From the NCBI RefSeq assembly GCF_003614885.1, contig NZ_QZMS01000007.1, positions 1,116,001 to 1,180,000 on the forward strand: DNA of 64,000 nucleotides, in the 5' to 3' direction. Below the pieces are notes generated by a model. The model saw only the letters and a list, made by a program, of their open reading frames with translations, was not told the DNA's origin and did not search any database. The position numbers were made by a program, and so were the translations under genes. This DNA comes from Photobacterium salinisoli (GTDB taxonomy: Bacteria; Pseudomonadota; Gammaproteobacteria; Enterobacterales; Vibrionaceae). Below, piece after piece: positions 42,003 to 51,059 of this stretch (position 1 is the stretch's first letter; every line of letters starts with the position of its first letter).

Positions 42003-43847
42003 ATGCTAAACCAACTGATTGCACTGGATCCGCAGTCTCGCTTATCTCTGGGCGAACAAATACAGGCCGGCATTACTGATGCTGTGATTAAAGGCTATTT
42101 TCCCTCTGAAAAAAGCCTGCCTTCTTCGCGTAAACTCTCTCAAACCTTGAATGTGGCACGTAATACCGTCATCCGAGCCTACGAGCAACTGGTTGAAGAC
42201 GGGATCTTAATCTCAAGGGAACGGTCAGGCTATTATCCGAATCCGGGTATGGTCAACACAGCAGCAATGGCAGACTCTCCCCCTCTCACCAATGAAGATT
42301 CAGTAAACTGGGCGACGCTGATCACCAATCCTGCAGAGCAGTCTTCCGAGCCAATTCATGATGATTGGCGCACATTCACCTACCCTTTCGTTTATGGCCA
42401 GGTCGATAGCAGCATGTTTCCGGCCAATGAATGGCGAAAATGCAGTCTCAGGGTGCTCAACCGAAAAAGTTGTGAAGTCTGGACGGGTGATCAGGCTAAC
42501 GATGATGAGTTGATTGAACACATTCGCACACGCATCCTGCCCCGCAGAGGCATTCTGGTCAATCGTGACCAGATTCTGATTACATTGGGCAGCCAGCAAG
42601 CACTGTTCATCCTGGCGCATTTATTCAAACGAGACGGCCTAACCGTTGGGATTGAAGAACCAGGATACCCGGAAGCCAGAAAAGTGTTTGAGGCTCACCA
42701 TGCCAGACTGTGCCCGCTGGATGTCGACAGCGAAGGCCTGATGGTCGATGACAAACTGGCACAATGCGATTTGGTGTACACCACACCCAGCCACCAGCTT
42801 CCGACCACAGTGACGTTATGCGACGAAAGGCGCCATGCGTTGCTGGCGATGGCAGAGAAGCATAATCTGCTGATCATTGAAGATGACTATGAACATGAAA
42901 CCAATTATCTCGACTCCCCCGTTCCGGCGCTCAAGTCGCGGGCGGATGCAGAACGTGTCATCTACATTTCCAGCTTGTCCCGGGTATTGGCACCCGGGCT
43001 GCGCATTGGTTTTATGGTGGCATCCCCTGCCGTGATACAGCATGCGAAAACCATACGTTCTCTGATGATCCGTCAGCCACCGGCAAACAACGTCAGCAGT
43101 CTTTCTCTGTTTTTGTCTATGGGATATTACGATGCATTAATGCAGAAACTGATCCATGCCTACCGTCAGAAGTGGCAGGTCATGGAAGACAGCCTGAATT
43201 ATTATTTTCCCCAATACAACGCCACGCCGGCTTTCGGTGGAACCGCTTTCTGGATTGAAGGGCCAACGGAACTGGATGCCAATGAATTACAACGCATTGC
43301 CAAAGAGCACAGTATTCTGATTGAACCTGGGGATCGCTTTTTCAGCCGCAACAATGGCCGTCACTGTTTTCGGCTGGGTTTTGCCGCGATACCGATTGAC
43401 CGTATCCGTGAAGGCATTGCCCAGCTCGCGAGGCTGATGAACAAGCTACTACCGCCGGAACACATCGACAATGCCGTGGGTATTCGCTACCGGGGCGATG
43501 CGTTACGTCAGTTGCTTAATGGCTGTCAGGTTCTGGCCAGTGACTGCTACCACGTACCCTATCTGATTACCTTTCAGCGTGACGGGCAGATTCATGGTAT
43601 TGCCGATCACCCCAATGATGAAGATGAAGGCTACTGGTGGATTAAAGACGACAGGTGGTACAGGCAATGGCGCCGATGGCAGTTTGCCGAAGAGCGCAGC
43701 TTTGCCATTGTGGTGCATGGTGAGATATTTAAATGGTTTGATGAATCAGGCTGGTGCGTCAATCAGGGAATTCTGAACCCGAAGACCACCTTTCAGGTAA
43801 ACAGCGAAGAGGTATTATCCAATACGGTGACCGCACTGCCGGGGTGA
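42003..43847 (+). CDS. MocR/GabR-family regulator with altered PLP site and extra C-terminal domain
   Basis: The 614-residue protein has a GntR-type winged helix (about 1-80: LPSSRKLSQTLNVARNTVIRAYEQL), a linker and an aminotransferase-like fold (about 130-475). Cofactor residues are partly kept: D294/D295 (IEDDYEHE) and R334 (APGLRIGF). However, the position of the Schiff-base lysine holds R327 (SSLSRVLAPG; codon CGG at 42981-42983). It then continues about 130 residues beyond the usual end with a Trp- and Tyr-rich domain (EDEGYWWIKDDRWYRQ). It probably controls gabD-gabT, but cannot form the normal PLP aldimine. Confidence 0.85.
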   Translation: MLNQLIALDPQSRLSLGEQIQAGITDAVIKGYFPSEKSLPSSRKLSQTLNVARNTVIRAYEQLVEDGILISRERSGYYPNPGMVNTAAMADSPPLTNEDSVNWATLITNPAEQSSEPIHDDWRTFTYPFVYGQVDSSMFPANEWRKCSLRVLNRKSCEVWTGDQANDDELIEHIRTRILPRRGILVNRDQILITLGSQQALFILAHLFKRDGLTVGIEEPGYPEARKVFEAHHARLCPLDVDSEGLMVDDKLAQCDLVYTTPSHQLPTTVTLCDERRHALLAMAEKHNLLIIEDDYEHETNYLDSPVPALKSRADAERVIYISSLSRVLAPGLRIGFMVASPAVIQHAKTIRSLMIRQPPANNVSSLSLFLSMGYYDALMQKLIHAYRQKWQVMEDSLNYYFPQYNATPAFGGTAFWIEGPTELDANELQRIAKEHSILIEPGDRFFSRNNGRHCFRLGFAAIPIDRIREGIAQLARLMNKLLPPEHIDNAVGIRYRGDALRQLLNGCQVLASDCYHVPYLITFQRDGQIHGIADHPNDEDEGYWWIKDDRWYRQWRRWQFAEERSFAIVVHGEIFKWFDESGWCVNQGILNPKTTFQVNSEEVLSNTVTALPG

Positions 43848-43888
43848 TGTGTCTGATGCGTAAGGGAAGTGTGTAAAGCTATCTGAAG

Positions 43889-43915
43889 CAAAAAAATCGG
43901 GGCTGTTAAGCCCCG
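43889..43915 (-). terminator. Rho-independent terminator of the ABC transporter operon
   Basis: Read leftward, CGGGGCT, a 4-base loop and AGCCCCG form a 7-base GC-rich stem followed by a run of T (seen as A at 43889-43896). It ends the leftward peptide-transport operon and also separates it from the MocR gene. Confidence 0.85.
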
Positions 43916-43944
43916 CACTCAAGGAACCATTGTTCAGTTTCTTA

Positions 43945-44817
43945 TTATAATTCTGTTGGCTTACGGCATAATGCCGCACGGCCAGATACCTTAAGAGTAT
44001 CCAATCGATCCAAATATGGCGAGCGATCTCCCTGATATTGCGGAAAAATCACGTCATGATCACGGTAACTCTTTAAAATTTGTCCCAAGCCAAGTACACC
44101 TCGCTCTCTGGAACGGCGTACCCGGTTCAAATCCAGCTCCAGTGCAATCACTTGTTCAGTCGTACCCGCCTGATAGAGTATGTCGCCATCCGGGCCGACA
44201 ACAATAGACTGGCCGTTCCCCAGATTTCCGGCACTATTAATATCAACAAAGTAACACTGATTTGTGACAGCATGGGTACGCGCCATGCAACATTCAAGTT
44301 CTCTGTCCAGCGTGCCCGTCATGGTGGGATGAATGATCACCTCCGCCCCTTGCCAGACCATGGCACGAATCGTTTCAGGCACCCACATGTCATAACAGAT
44401 AGAGACCCCGAAGCGGCCGACATCCGGTACATCAAACACCACAAATTCATTGCCGGCGCTGATACCCTGCTCGTAGGGCTGAAAAGGATACATCTTCCTA
44501 TACCGGCTGACAATTTCTCCTTGCGGATTTATTACCTGCACAGTATTAAACACCTGATCACCGGCCCGCTCATACATAGACCCGGGTACCAGCCAGATCT
44601 CCAGTTCACGTGCCAGCGCCTGTAGCCGCTCTTCGGTAGGCCCGGGCATGGGCTCTCTGAACGCCGGGTGAGAACCAAATGGCGCTAACTCACTGAAAAT
44701 GACCATGTCCACCCAGGGAAAACGCTGGCATGTCAGACGGGTTTCCGCTTCAAGCCGACTCAGATTATCGCTCTGTCCCAGCGCAAGCTGCAGGCCTGCA
44801 ATCGCAAAATAACTCAT
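43945..44817 (-). CDS. Carbon-nitrogen hydrolase (nitrilase superfamily)
   Basis: The 290-residue protein has the catalytic triad E43 (IFSELAPFG), K108 (YRKMYPF) and C141 (VSICYDMWVPE) of the nitrilase superfamily. It hydrolyses a C-N bond, as an amidase or carbamoylase. Its start overlaps the ATP-binding gene dppF-like by 4 bases (ATGA), so it is the last gene of the transporter operon. It may well act on what the transporter imports, releasing ammonia or an amine. Substrate not known. Confidence 0.85.
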   Translation of the reverse strand: MSYFAIAGLQLALGQSDNLSRLEAETRLTCQRFPWVDMVIFSELAPFGSHPAFREPMPGPTEERLQALARELEIWLVPGSMYERAGDQVFNTVQVINPQGEIVSRYRKMYPFQPYEQGISAGNEFVVFDVPDVGRFGVSICYDMWVPETIRAMVWQGAEVIIHPTMTGTLDRELECCMARTHAVTNQCYFVDINSAGNLGNGQSIVVGPDGDILYQAGTTEQVIALELDLNRVRRSRERGVLGLGQILKSYRDHDVIFPQYQGDRSPYLDRLDTLKVSGRAALCRKPTEL

Positions 44818-45878
44818 TTCATCAACTCCCCGATTGGAAAGTGGCAGGCCACTTTATGATGCCGATCGTTATCGTTACTGTCTGGCTCACCTCTGCTTAG
44901 CTGATCACCGCTGGATAGGTTACCGCTGTCGTGAATAACCGGCTGTTTCTGCTGGCACAGCGTATTCACATTGCGACAGCGCGTATGAAACAAACACCCT
45001 TCAGGCTTATTCAGCGGGCTGGGTATTTCCCCTTGCAAAGGCTGAAGGCTATCCCGTTTAGCCGGGTCCAGCGATGGAATTGAATCCAGCAACGCACGGG
45101 TATAATGATGTTTTGGCTGACCGAATACCTGCCTGACTGGGCCTGATTCAATAATTTGCCCCAGATACATCACCAAAACGTGATCGGCAATACGTTCAAC
45201 CAGCCCGAGATTATGAGTGATAAACAAGTAACTCAGCTTTCGCTGTGCACGTAGCTTATTGAGTAAATTCACCACAGTTGCCTGTACCGATACATCCAAT
45301 GCAGCTGTTGGTTCATCCAGTACCAGTAAGTCGGGCTCAAGAATCAATGCCCTTGCTATACCAACACGTTGGCGCTGACCGCCAGACAGCTCGTGTGGCA
45401 TCCGGGCTAACATCAGCTCATCCAATCCTACATCCGCCATGACAGCCAGTACCCGTTCCCGGCGTTGCGCCTTACTTAGCGGGAAATGAGTTTTAAGGGG
45501 TTCTTCAATCAATTGGAAGATATTCAGTCTTGGATTAAGCGAAGAATACGGGTTCTGAAACACAATACTGAAACGCTGCCGAAGCGATTTCATCGACTTT
45601 CGATCCACTCTGGACAGATTCATGCCGTCAAAAATAACTGTCCCCTGGTCCGGCTCAATAAGGTGCAACACACTCATCGCCACAGAACTTTTACCGCAGC
45701 CCGATTCTCCGACTAAAGCAACACACTGACCACGGCGGATATCAAAATCAACGTCAGAAAAAGCCTGCAGCGGCTGTTTCCCGACCCAGTATTGCTTGCC
45801 TAATCCGCGAACAGACAACAAAGGAGCCGTCTCGTCAGCCAATCTCTGATGATGAACAAAAATCTGACTCTCAGCCAT
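44814..45878 (-). CDS. Peptide/nickel-type ABC transporter ATP-binding protein (DppF/OppF-like)
   Basis: The 354-residue ATPase has Walker A GESGCGKSSVAMS, the signature LSGGQRQRVGIARAL and Walker B LLVLDEPTAALD, and ends with the oligopeptide-type C-terminal Cys motif (CLFHTRCRNVNTLCQQ), which usually carries an iron-sulfur or zinc site. I chose the ATG at 45878, with AGGGAGG upstream; it overlaps the previous gene by 8 bases. It pairs with the DppD-like ATPase on the inner face of the membrane. Confidence 0.88.
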   Translation of the reverse strand: MAESQIFVHHQRLADETAPLLSVRGLGKQYWVGKQPLQAFSDVDFDIRRGQCVALVGESGCGKSSVAMSVLHLIEPDQGTVIFDGMNLSRVDRKSMKSLRQRFSIVFQNPYSSLNPRLNIFQLIEEPLKTHFPLSKAQRRERVLAVMADVGLDELMLARMPHELSGGQRQRVGIARALILEPDLLVLDEPTAALDVSVQATVVNLLNKLRAQRKLSYLFITHNLGLVERIADHVLVMYLGQIIESGPVRQVFGQPKHHYTRALLDSIPSLDPAKRDSLQPLQGEIPSPLNKPEGCLFHTRCRNVNTLCQQKQPVIHDSGNLSSGDQLSRGEPDSNDNDRHHKVACHFPIGELMK

Positions 45879-46872
45879 TGGCAACCTCCCTGTTCAATGT
45901 TGCTGGCACACCTTCTGCCTGAAAACATCTGACCTGCCGTTGCCCGATAGTGGACATACCCACCTCCTGCTCATAACACTGCGAAACGCACTGCTGACAC
46001 CGGCTGACAAACGCACACCCTGAAAGAGGCTGACGCAGATCCGGTACACTGCCTTTAATCGCAAACAGCGGAGCGTTGCCATGCCCTATTTCTGGTACAG
46101 ATTGCAGCAACCCTTGTGTATATGGGTGCAATGGTTGAGCGAAAAGCTGCTCGGTTGGCGCAGTTTCCACCACTTGTCCGGCGTACATCACTGCAACACG
46201 GTCACACAGCGAGGCCACCACGGACAAATCATGGGTTATGAGAATGACAGACAAATCTTCTTTATTCGCCAGTTCGCGCAGCAGCACAATAATCTGGGCC
46301 TGTATGGTGACATCCAGCGCCGTTGTCGGTTCATCGGCAATCAGTACGTCCGGTTCGCAACTGAGTGCCATGGCTATCATGATTCTCTGCAGTTGGCCGC
46401 CTGAAAACTGGTGCGGGTATTTTTTCAGTGCAATATCGGGATCGGGTAAATGCACTTTATATAACAGTGCGCTGGCCTTGTTGTACGCTGATTTTTTATC
46501 AAGAGGCTGATGCCGCCGAATCACATCGGTCAGTTGCCTGCCGACAGTAAAAAACGGATTCAGTGCCGTCATCGGGTTTTGAAAAATCATGGCAATTTTT
46601 TGCCCGCGCAGGCTTGCCAGCTCTGCCTCTCCCGCCGTCACCATGTCGGTATCGCCCAGACGAATACGGCCTGAAACCTCAGCGTTTGCCGGCAGGATTC
46701 CCATACAGGCGGCGGATGTCAGTGACTTCCCACAACCTGACTCGCCAACCAAGCCAAGCAGTTCCCCTTTTCTCACCTCAAAACTGCAGCCGTTGATTGC
46801 ATGCACTGTGTGGTGAAAACCGGGAAATCGTACAGTCAGATTCTCGACTGATAACAGTATGTGATCATCCAT
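45871..46872 (-). CDS. Peptide/nickel-type ABC transporter ATP-binding protein (DppD/OppD-like)
   Basis: The 333-residue ATPase has Walker A GESGCGKSLTSAA, the signature FSGGQLQRIMIAMAL and Walker B VLIADEPTTALD. It ends with the Cys-containing tail CAFVSRCQQCVSQC. Its ATG lies in a TAATG overlap with the permease stop. It forms a heterodimer with the downstream ATPase and energises uptake of peptides, opines or nickel complexes. The exact substrate cannot be told from the ATPase. Confidence 0.88.
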   Translation of the reverse strand: MDDHILLSVENLTVRFPGFHHTVHAINGCSFEVRKGELLGLVGESGCGKSLTSAACMGILPANAEVSGRIRLGDTDMVTAGEAELASLRGQKIAMIFQNPMTALNPFFTVGRQLTDVIRRHQPLDKKSAYNKASALLYKVHLPDPDIALKKYPHQFSGGQLQRIMIAMALSCEPDVLIADEPTTALDVTIQAQIIVLLRELANKEDLSVILITHDLSVVASLCDRVAVMYAGQVVETAPTEQLFAQPLHPYTQGLLQSVPEIGHGNAPLFAIKGSVPDLRQPLSGCAFVSRCQQCVSQCYEQEVGMSTIGQRQVRCFQAEGVPATLNREVANG

Positions 46873-47750
46873 TATTCACGTCCTTTGAAAGTCGGGTCTA
46901 ACATATCGCGCAAGCCATCACCCAGCAGGTTAACGGCAAGAACACATATAAATATGGCCAGACCAGGAAAAACCGCCGTCCACCAGAATTCAAGAAACAG
47001 ACTTTGCGCATCGCCAATCATCAGTCCCCACTCTATGGTCGGTGGTACTGCACCTAATCCCAGAAAACTCAGCGCCGCAGCCCAAAGAATGACATAGCCA
47101 AAATCCATCGAGACCTGCACCAACAAAGGCGTCATCGCATTAGGCAATAAATGACGAAACATAATAGTGACATGACTGACACCTATAGCCCGGGCTGAAT
47201 GCACATACAGCTCGTTTCTCACACTGAGCACAGCAGCACGTAATATACGGGCATACCAGGGGAACCAGGAGACGGCGATCGCCAGCATCACGTTAAACAA
47301 ACCCGGCCCGAGGATCGCAATCATACAGATAGGTAACAACATGGGCGGAAACGCCAGAAACACATCCGATACCCGCATCAGAACAGTATCGACCCGTCCT
47401 CCCGCATAGCCTGCCAGTAACCCGACCGGCAACCCTATCAGCAGGGAAAAAACCACAGTCGCGAAGCCTATGGTTAATGACACCTGAGCGCCATATAGCA
47501 CACGGGAAAAGATATCGCGCCCCAGATTATCGGTGCCAAACCAATGCGCCGCATTGGGCGCCTGTAATTTATGGGCGAAATTCATCTGGGCCGGGTCATA
47601 AGGTGCCAGCCAGGGTGCAAACACCGCCGCAGCGCAGAGCAGTATCAATAATCCTGCACCGATAAACAGCAGCGGGTTACTGCGCACTCTGTGCAACCAT
47701 AAGGCAATCGTGTAGCGCCAGCCTGTTTGTAACGTCAGCGTCTGTTCCAT
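46872..47750 (-). CDS. Peptide/nickel-type ABC transporter permease (DppC-like)
   Basis: The 292-residue permease has an N-terminal cytoplasmic stretch, a first membrane segment (PLLFIGAGLLILLCAAA) and about five more. The family landmark GTDNLGRDIFSRVLYGAQVSL lies near residue 73, and the EAA-type coupling loop is in GVSHVTIMFRHLLPNAM. It pairs with the DppB-like permease. Overlaps its neighbour DppD-like gene by one base. Confidence 0.88.
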   Translation of the reverse strand: MEQTLTLQTGWRYTIALWLHRVRSNPLLFIGAGLLILLCAAAVFAPWLAPYDPAQMNFAHKLQAPNAAHWFGTDNLGRDIFSRVLYGAQVSLTIGFATVVFSLLIGLPVGLLAGYAGGRVDTVLMRVSDVFLAFPPMLLPICMIAILGPGLFNVMLAIAVSWFPWYARILRAAVLSVRNELYVHSARAIGVSHVTIMFRHLLPNAMTPLLVQVSMDFGYVILWAAALSFLGLGAVPPTIEWGLMIGDAQSLFLEFWWTAVFPGLAIFICVLAVNLLGDGLRDMLDPTFKGRE

Positions 47751-47752
47751 GA

Positions 47753-48772
47753 CTACCCCTTCACACTCAAACGCGGGTCAACCGCGAAATAAATCAGATC
47801 CACAATGACATTGACTAGCAGGTAACTTCCGGACAGAGCCAGAGTCACGCCCATCACAGCCGGAAAATCATTGGTTATTACAGAATCCACGACATAGCGG
47901 CCAATACCGGGCCAGTCGAACACGAATTCGACAATCACACTGTTACCCAGCATGAAACCGTAGGTCAGTCCCACCACCGTCAGTAAAGGCACCAGCGTCG
48001 CTTTCAAAGCATAAATAAAATGTGTGGTACGTTTTGGCATGCCAAACGCATGACTGGTACGTATATAGTCCTGACTCAGTACTTCTACCATCAGATTACG
48101 GGTTGTACGCACGAATATGGCAAAGGTCGCCAGACTCAGTGACATGACAGGTAATATCAGGTGAAGGGCCGCACTCTTGAACGCCTCCCACTGTCCATCC
48201 AGTAGCGTATCCAGCAGATAAAAACCGGTTACAGACGGAAATGGGTGCTCAATAAAGACCGCTGAGGCAATCCGCCCCTGAAGCGGAAACCAGCCCAGCC
48301 AGCCGTAAAACACCATTTGCAGCACGATCGCGAGAAAAAAGGAAGGGACAGCGATACCCATCAGGGAAACCGCTCTGGAAGCCTGATCTGCCAGGGTATT
48401 TTTACGCACCGCGGAAAACACCCCAACCGGCACACCCATCAAGACAGAAACCAGAATGGCTATGGTCACCAGCTCAATGGTTGCCGTCATGTGTGTGCCG
48501 ATATCCGACACCACACTCTGCCCGGTTCTCAGGCTGTTACCCAGATCCCCGGTTACCGCCTTACCCAGATAGTCTGCGTACTGATAAAGCAGGGGCTTAT
48601 CCAGCCCCAGTGCAATGGTTGCCTCGGCAATTTGTTCCTGCGTCGGTTTCGAGCCCAGCATCATTTCTACCGGTGACGAGGGCAACACCCTCGTCAGAAA
48701 AAATGTGATGGTCAGAACGCCGAACAGAATACCGCATAGCATGCCCAAACGTTTGGCAATGTAACTGCTCAT
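47753..48772 (-). CDS. Peptide/nickel-type ABC transporter permease (DppB-like)
   Basis: The 339-residue permease has six expected membrane segments, starting with LGMLCGILFGVLTITFFL. It shows the DppB landmarks LGLDKPLLYQYADYLGKAVTGDLGNSL (about 54-79) and TRNLMVEVLSQDYIRTSHAFG, the coupling loop. I chose the ATG at 48772 because GGGAGG lies 8 bases before it; an in-frame GTG nine bases upstream is less likely. It is followed 2 bases later by the DppC-like gene. Confidence 0.88.
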   Translation of the reverse strand: MSSYIAKRLGMLCGILFGVLTITFFLTRVLPSSPVEMMLGSKPTQEQIAEATIALGLDKPLLYQYADYLGKAVTGDLGNSLRTGQSVVSDIGTHMTATIELVTIAILVSVLMGVPVGVFSAVRKNTLADQASRAVSLMGIAVPSFFLAIVLQMVFYGWLGWFPLQGRIASAVFIEHPFPSVTGFYLLDTLLDGQWEAFKSAALHLILPVMSLSLATFAIFVRTTRNLMVEVLSQDYIRTSHAFGMPKRTTHFIYALKATLVPLLTVVGLTYGFMLGNSVIVEFVFDWPGIGRYVVDSVITNDFPAVMGVTLALSGSYLLVNVIVDLIYFAVDPRLSVKG

Positions 48773-48815
48773 CGCCGTCACCTCCCTGTGATTATGCCTG
48801 AATGGTGGGCGTGTC

Positions 48816-50378
48816 TCAGCCTTGACTCAGCTGGTAGAAAAAGGTCGCCGCATACGCCGGATTCGGTTTCAGCCCTTCTATTCCCTTGCGGTAAATCACC
48901 CTGTCTTTCAGATCGGCATAGAAAATAGCAACGGCGTCATCCACCAGAATTTTCTGGGCCTGCTGATAAAGACTGACGGCCTTCGCCCGGTCGGAACCTT
49001 CCAGTTTCACGCCTTGATCCACCAGACTGTCGTAGCGCTGGTTAGAGTAATGCGACAGGTTAAACGAGGTTTTATCTTCGGTGCGGAATAACCCGATCAG
49101 CCAGTCTGATGGCGTGGCATAGGTCGGCCACCAGGTCATGGATTGCAGATTCGGTGCAGTACGCAGGTTCTTGGCATCATTCCAGATTTTACCCCAAGGT
49201 CCTGGCTTCACTTCCAGTGTGACACCAATTTGACGCAGATTTTCCTGGTACATCAGAATGGCGTTTTTATAAGCATCTGACGAGTTGATATAAGAAACAG
49301 ACACTTTCCAGTCTTTTTCCGGCACGCCGGACGATTTGAGTAACTGCTTGGCTTTTTTCAGGTCAAAACCGGGCGCCTGGAGATCCGCATTCGCGCCCCA
49401 CATGGAGGTTGGCACAATCCCTTTGGCGACAGAAGCACCGCCTGCGTAGACATAATCAACCACAGACTGATAGTCCCATGCATGGGTCAGTGCCTGACGA
49501 AACTGCAGATTATCCGTGGGGTATTTTTGCGTATTGATCAGAAATTGCGAGTTTTTCCAGGAAGCGACTTCCTGAACCACCACGTCTTTGTTTTTCGCCA
49601 AAGACTGAATCAGATCCGCAGACGGCAGGCTGATGAAATCCGCATCACCGGCTTTGATCATCTGAATCTGAGTGGCTGGATTGGCGACCAGTTTCAGGAC
49701 AACACGCTCGTACTGGCTGTCTTTCCAGCCCCCCCAATAGGCCGTGTTTTTATCCAATACCACTTGCTGGCCTTGTTCCCAGGATCGAACCTGATAAGGA
49801 CCGGTGCCTGCGGCATGCCCTTCATTAAACCACTCGGTGCCTTTTTCAGCAGCTTTTGGGGAATAGATATAAGCGCCATATTGCGAGGAGGCAATAAGAT
49901 CGATGGGCGCGGGATTTTTCGTGGTAATTGTCAGCGTGTAAGTATCAGGTGCATTAATGGCTTCTACTTCAGACCAGATGTAGTGCGCGCCTTTTTTCAT
50001 GGCAATGGTACGTTCAAGCGACTGTTTTGCTGCCTGTGCAGTCAGCTTTTCACCATCATGGAAGCTCACGCCCTCACGGAGCCTGAAGGTCCATGTCAGC
50101 CCATCATCACTCACCGACCAGGAGGTTGCTAACGCTGGTGTGAAGGTTTCTTCGCTGCCCGGTGGGTTATACCACAGCAAAGGTTCATACACGTTGCTGA
50201 GCATATTCACTTCCAGTGAAAAGGCGACAGCCGGGTCCCAATCCTTGATATCGGCATACTGGGCATAGGTTAAAGTGTCTGTGCCGGCTGCCAGGGTGTC
50301 TGCTGAATACATCACGCTACCGGCTGCCATCGTCACACTCAGTGCACCCAGTAAAGTCATTCCCTTTTTCTTCAACAT
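48816..50378 (-). CDS. ABC transporter substrate-binding protein (DppA/OppA family)
   Basis: The 520-residue periplasmic protein has a Sec signal peptide (LKKKGMTLLGALSVTMAAGSVMYSAD, cut near ADTLAAG). It has the SBP_bac_5 core: FTPALATSWSVSDDGLTWTFRLREGVSFHDGEKL near residue 80, and a C-terminal YADLKDRVIYRKGIEGLKPNP. It captures peptides or related solutes for the membrane complex. GGAG before the ATG at 50378 supports this start. First gene of the operon; a sigma-70 promoter should lie in the following 200 bases. Confidence 0.88.
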   Translation of the reverse strand: MLKKKGMTLLGALSVTMAAGSVMYSADTLAAGTDTLTYAQYADIKDWDPAVAFSLEVNMLSNVYEPLLWYNPPGSEETFTPALATSWSVSDDGLTWTFRLREGVSFHDGEKLTAQAAKQSLERTIAMKKGAHYIWSEVEAINAPDTYTLTITTKNPAPIDLIASSQYGAYIYSPKAAEKGTEWFNEGHAAGTGPYQVRSWEQGQQVVLDKNTAYWGGWKDSQYERVVLKLVANPATQIQMIKAGDADFISLPSADLIQSLAKNKDVVVQEVASWKNSQFLINTQKYPTDNLQFRQALTHAWDYQSVVDYVYAGGASVAKGIVPTSMWGANADLQAPGFDLKKAKQLLKSSGVPEKDWKVSVSYINSSDAYKNAILMYQENLRQIGVTLEVKPGPWGKIWNDAKNLRTAPNLQSMTWWPTYATPSDWLIGLFRTEDKTSFNLSHYSNQRYDSLVDQGVKLEGSDRAKAVSLYQQAQKILVDDAVAIFYADLKDRVIYRKGIEGLKPNPAYAATFFYQLSQG

Positions 50379-50605
50379 ATGTCGCTCCACGTTAAGCTGT
50401 ATAGTGAGGATTCGTACCTCGTACAGCCGCGCACTTAACCCTCTGCGCGGCGGCTTTTCCGTAACATCAGCTTAACAATAGAGGGATTAGGACACCTGTC
50501 ATAGATCCAGATTTTTCTGATGAGGGGTCCAGTTAGGGATAGGAGCGATAAAATCAGAAAACCGCGACATCTCTGCGTTTGAAGAGCGCGTCAACGATCA
50601 TGCTC

Positions 50606-50911
50606 TTATCGCCAGGACATCCGACAGAAACTGGTTTTATTATTCCCATTATCTTCCAGTATGAGATCTAACGGCAATAAAGCGGTATCTAAAGCAGCCG
50701 ACGTCAGAATATCTGCAACGGAAAGTGGAATCGTGACAACAATGATGGGTGGAAATGCCAGAAGTGCATAAACATTACAGTCTGCATTATCTACAGCATA
50801 TTCAAGGCCTCCGTAAGGCTGCCCTACCTGATAACCCGAGCCAACCCTCGAAGCAATACTTGAACAACCCGTTAAGATACAAACGTACAGCAATAAACTT
50901 ATCCATCTCAT
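50606..50911 (-). CDS. YceK/YidQ-like lipoprotein
   Basis: The 101-residue protein has a lipoprotein signal with the lipobox LTGC (Cys 16, after WISLLLYVCI). GSGYQVGQPYGG and DNADCNVYALLAFPP in the middle and LDLILED at the end are typical of the YceK/YidQ family, outer-membrane or periplasmic lipoproteins of unknown function. It is a single gene; no ribosome site stands out before the ATG. Confidence 0.75.
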   Translation of the reverse strand: MRWISLLLYVCILTGCSSIASRVGSGYQVGQPYGGLEYAVDNADCNVYALLAFPPIIVVTIPLSVADILTSAALDTALLPLDLILEDNGNNKTSFCRMSWR

Positions 50912-51011
50912 TAATACATATGCCTCTCATCTCATTTAACATGCGCGTTCTATATCATGCTTTTCAATAAAAGCGTTCTGCAAAAGAAACTTTTGGTGTG
51001 TATCTCGCAAG

Positions 51012-51034
51012 AAAAACGGCCCCGCAGGGCCGTT
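51012..51034 (-). terminator. Rho-independent terminator of the large secreted protein
   Basis: Read leftward, AACGGCCC, a 4-base loop and GGGCCGTT form an 8-base stem, followed by TTTTTC. It lies 26 bases beyond the stop of the serine-hydrolase-like gene. Confidence 0.85.
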
Positions 51035-51059
51035 GTTATTCATATTGTTTTTCAATGGA

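Noticed and set aside
49482-50132. Rightward frame of 216 codons inside the substrate-binding protein gene
   Set aside because: Antisense shadow of a well-defined DppA/OppA-type gene.
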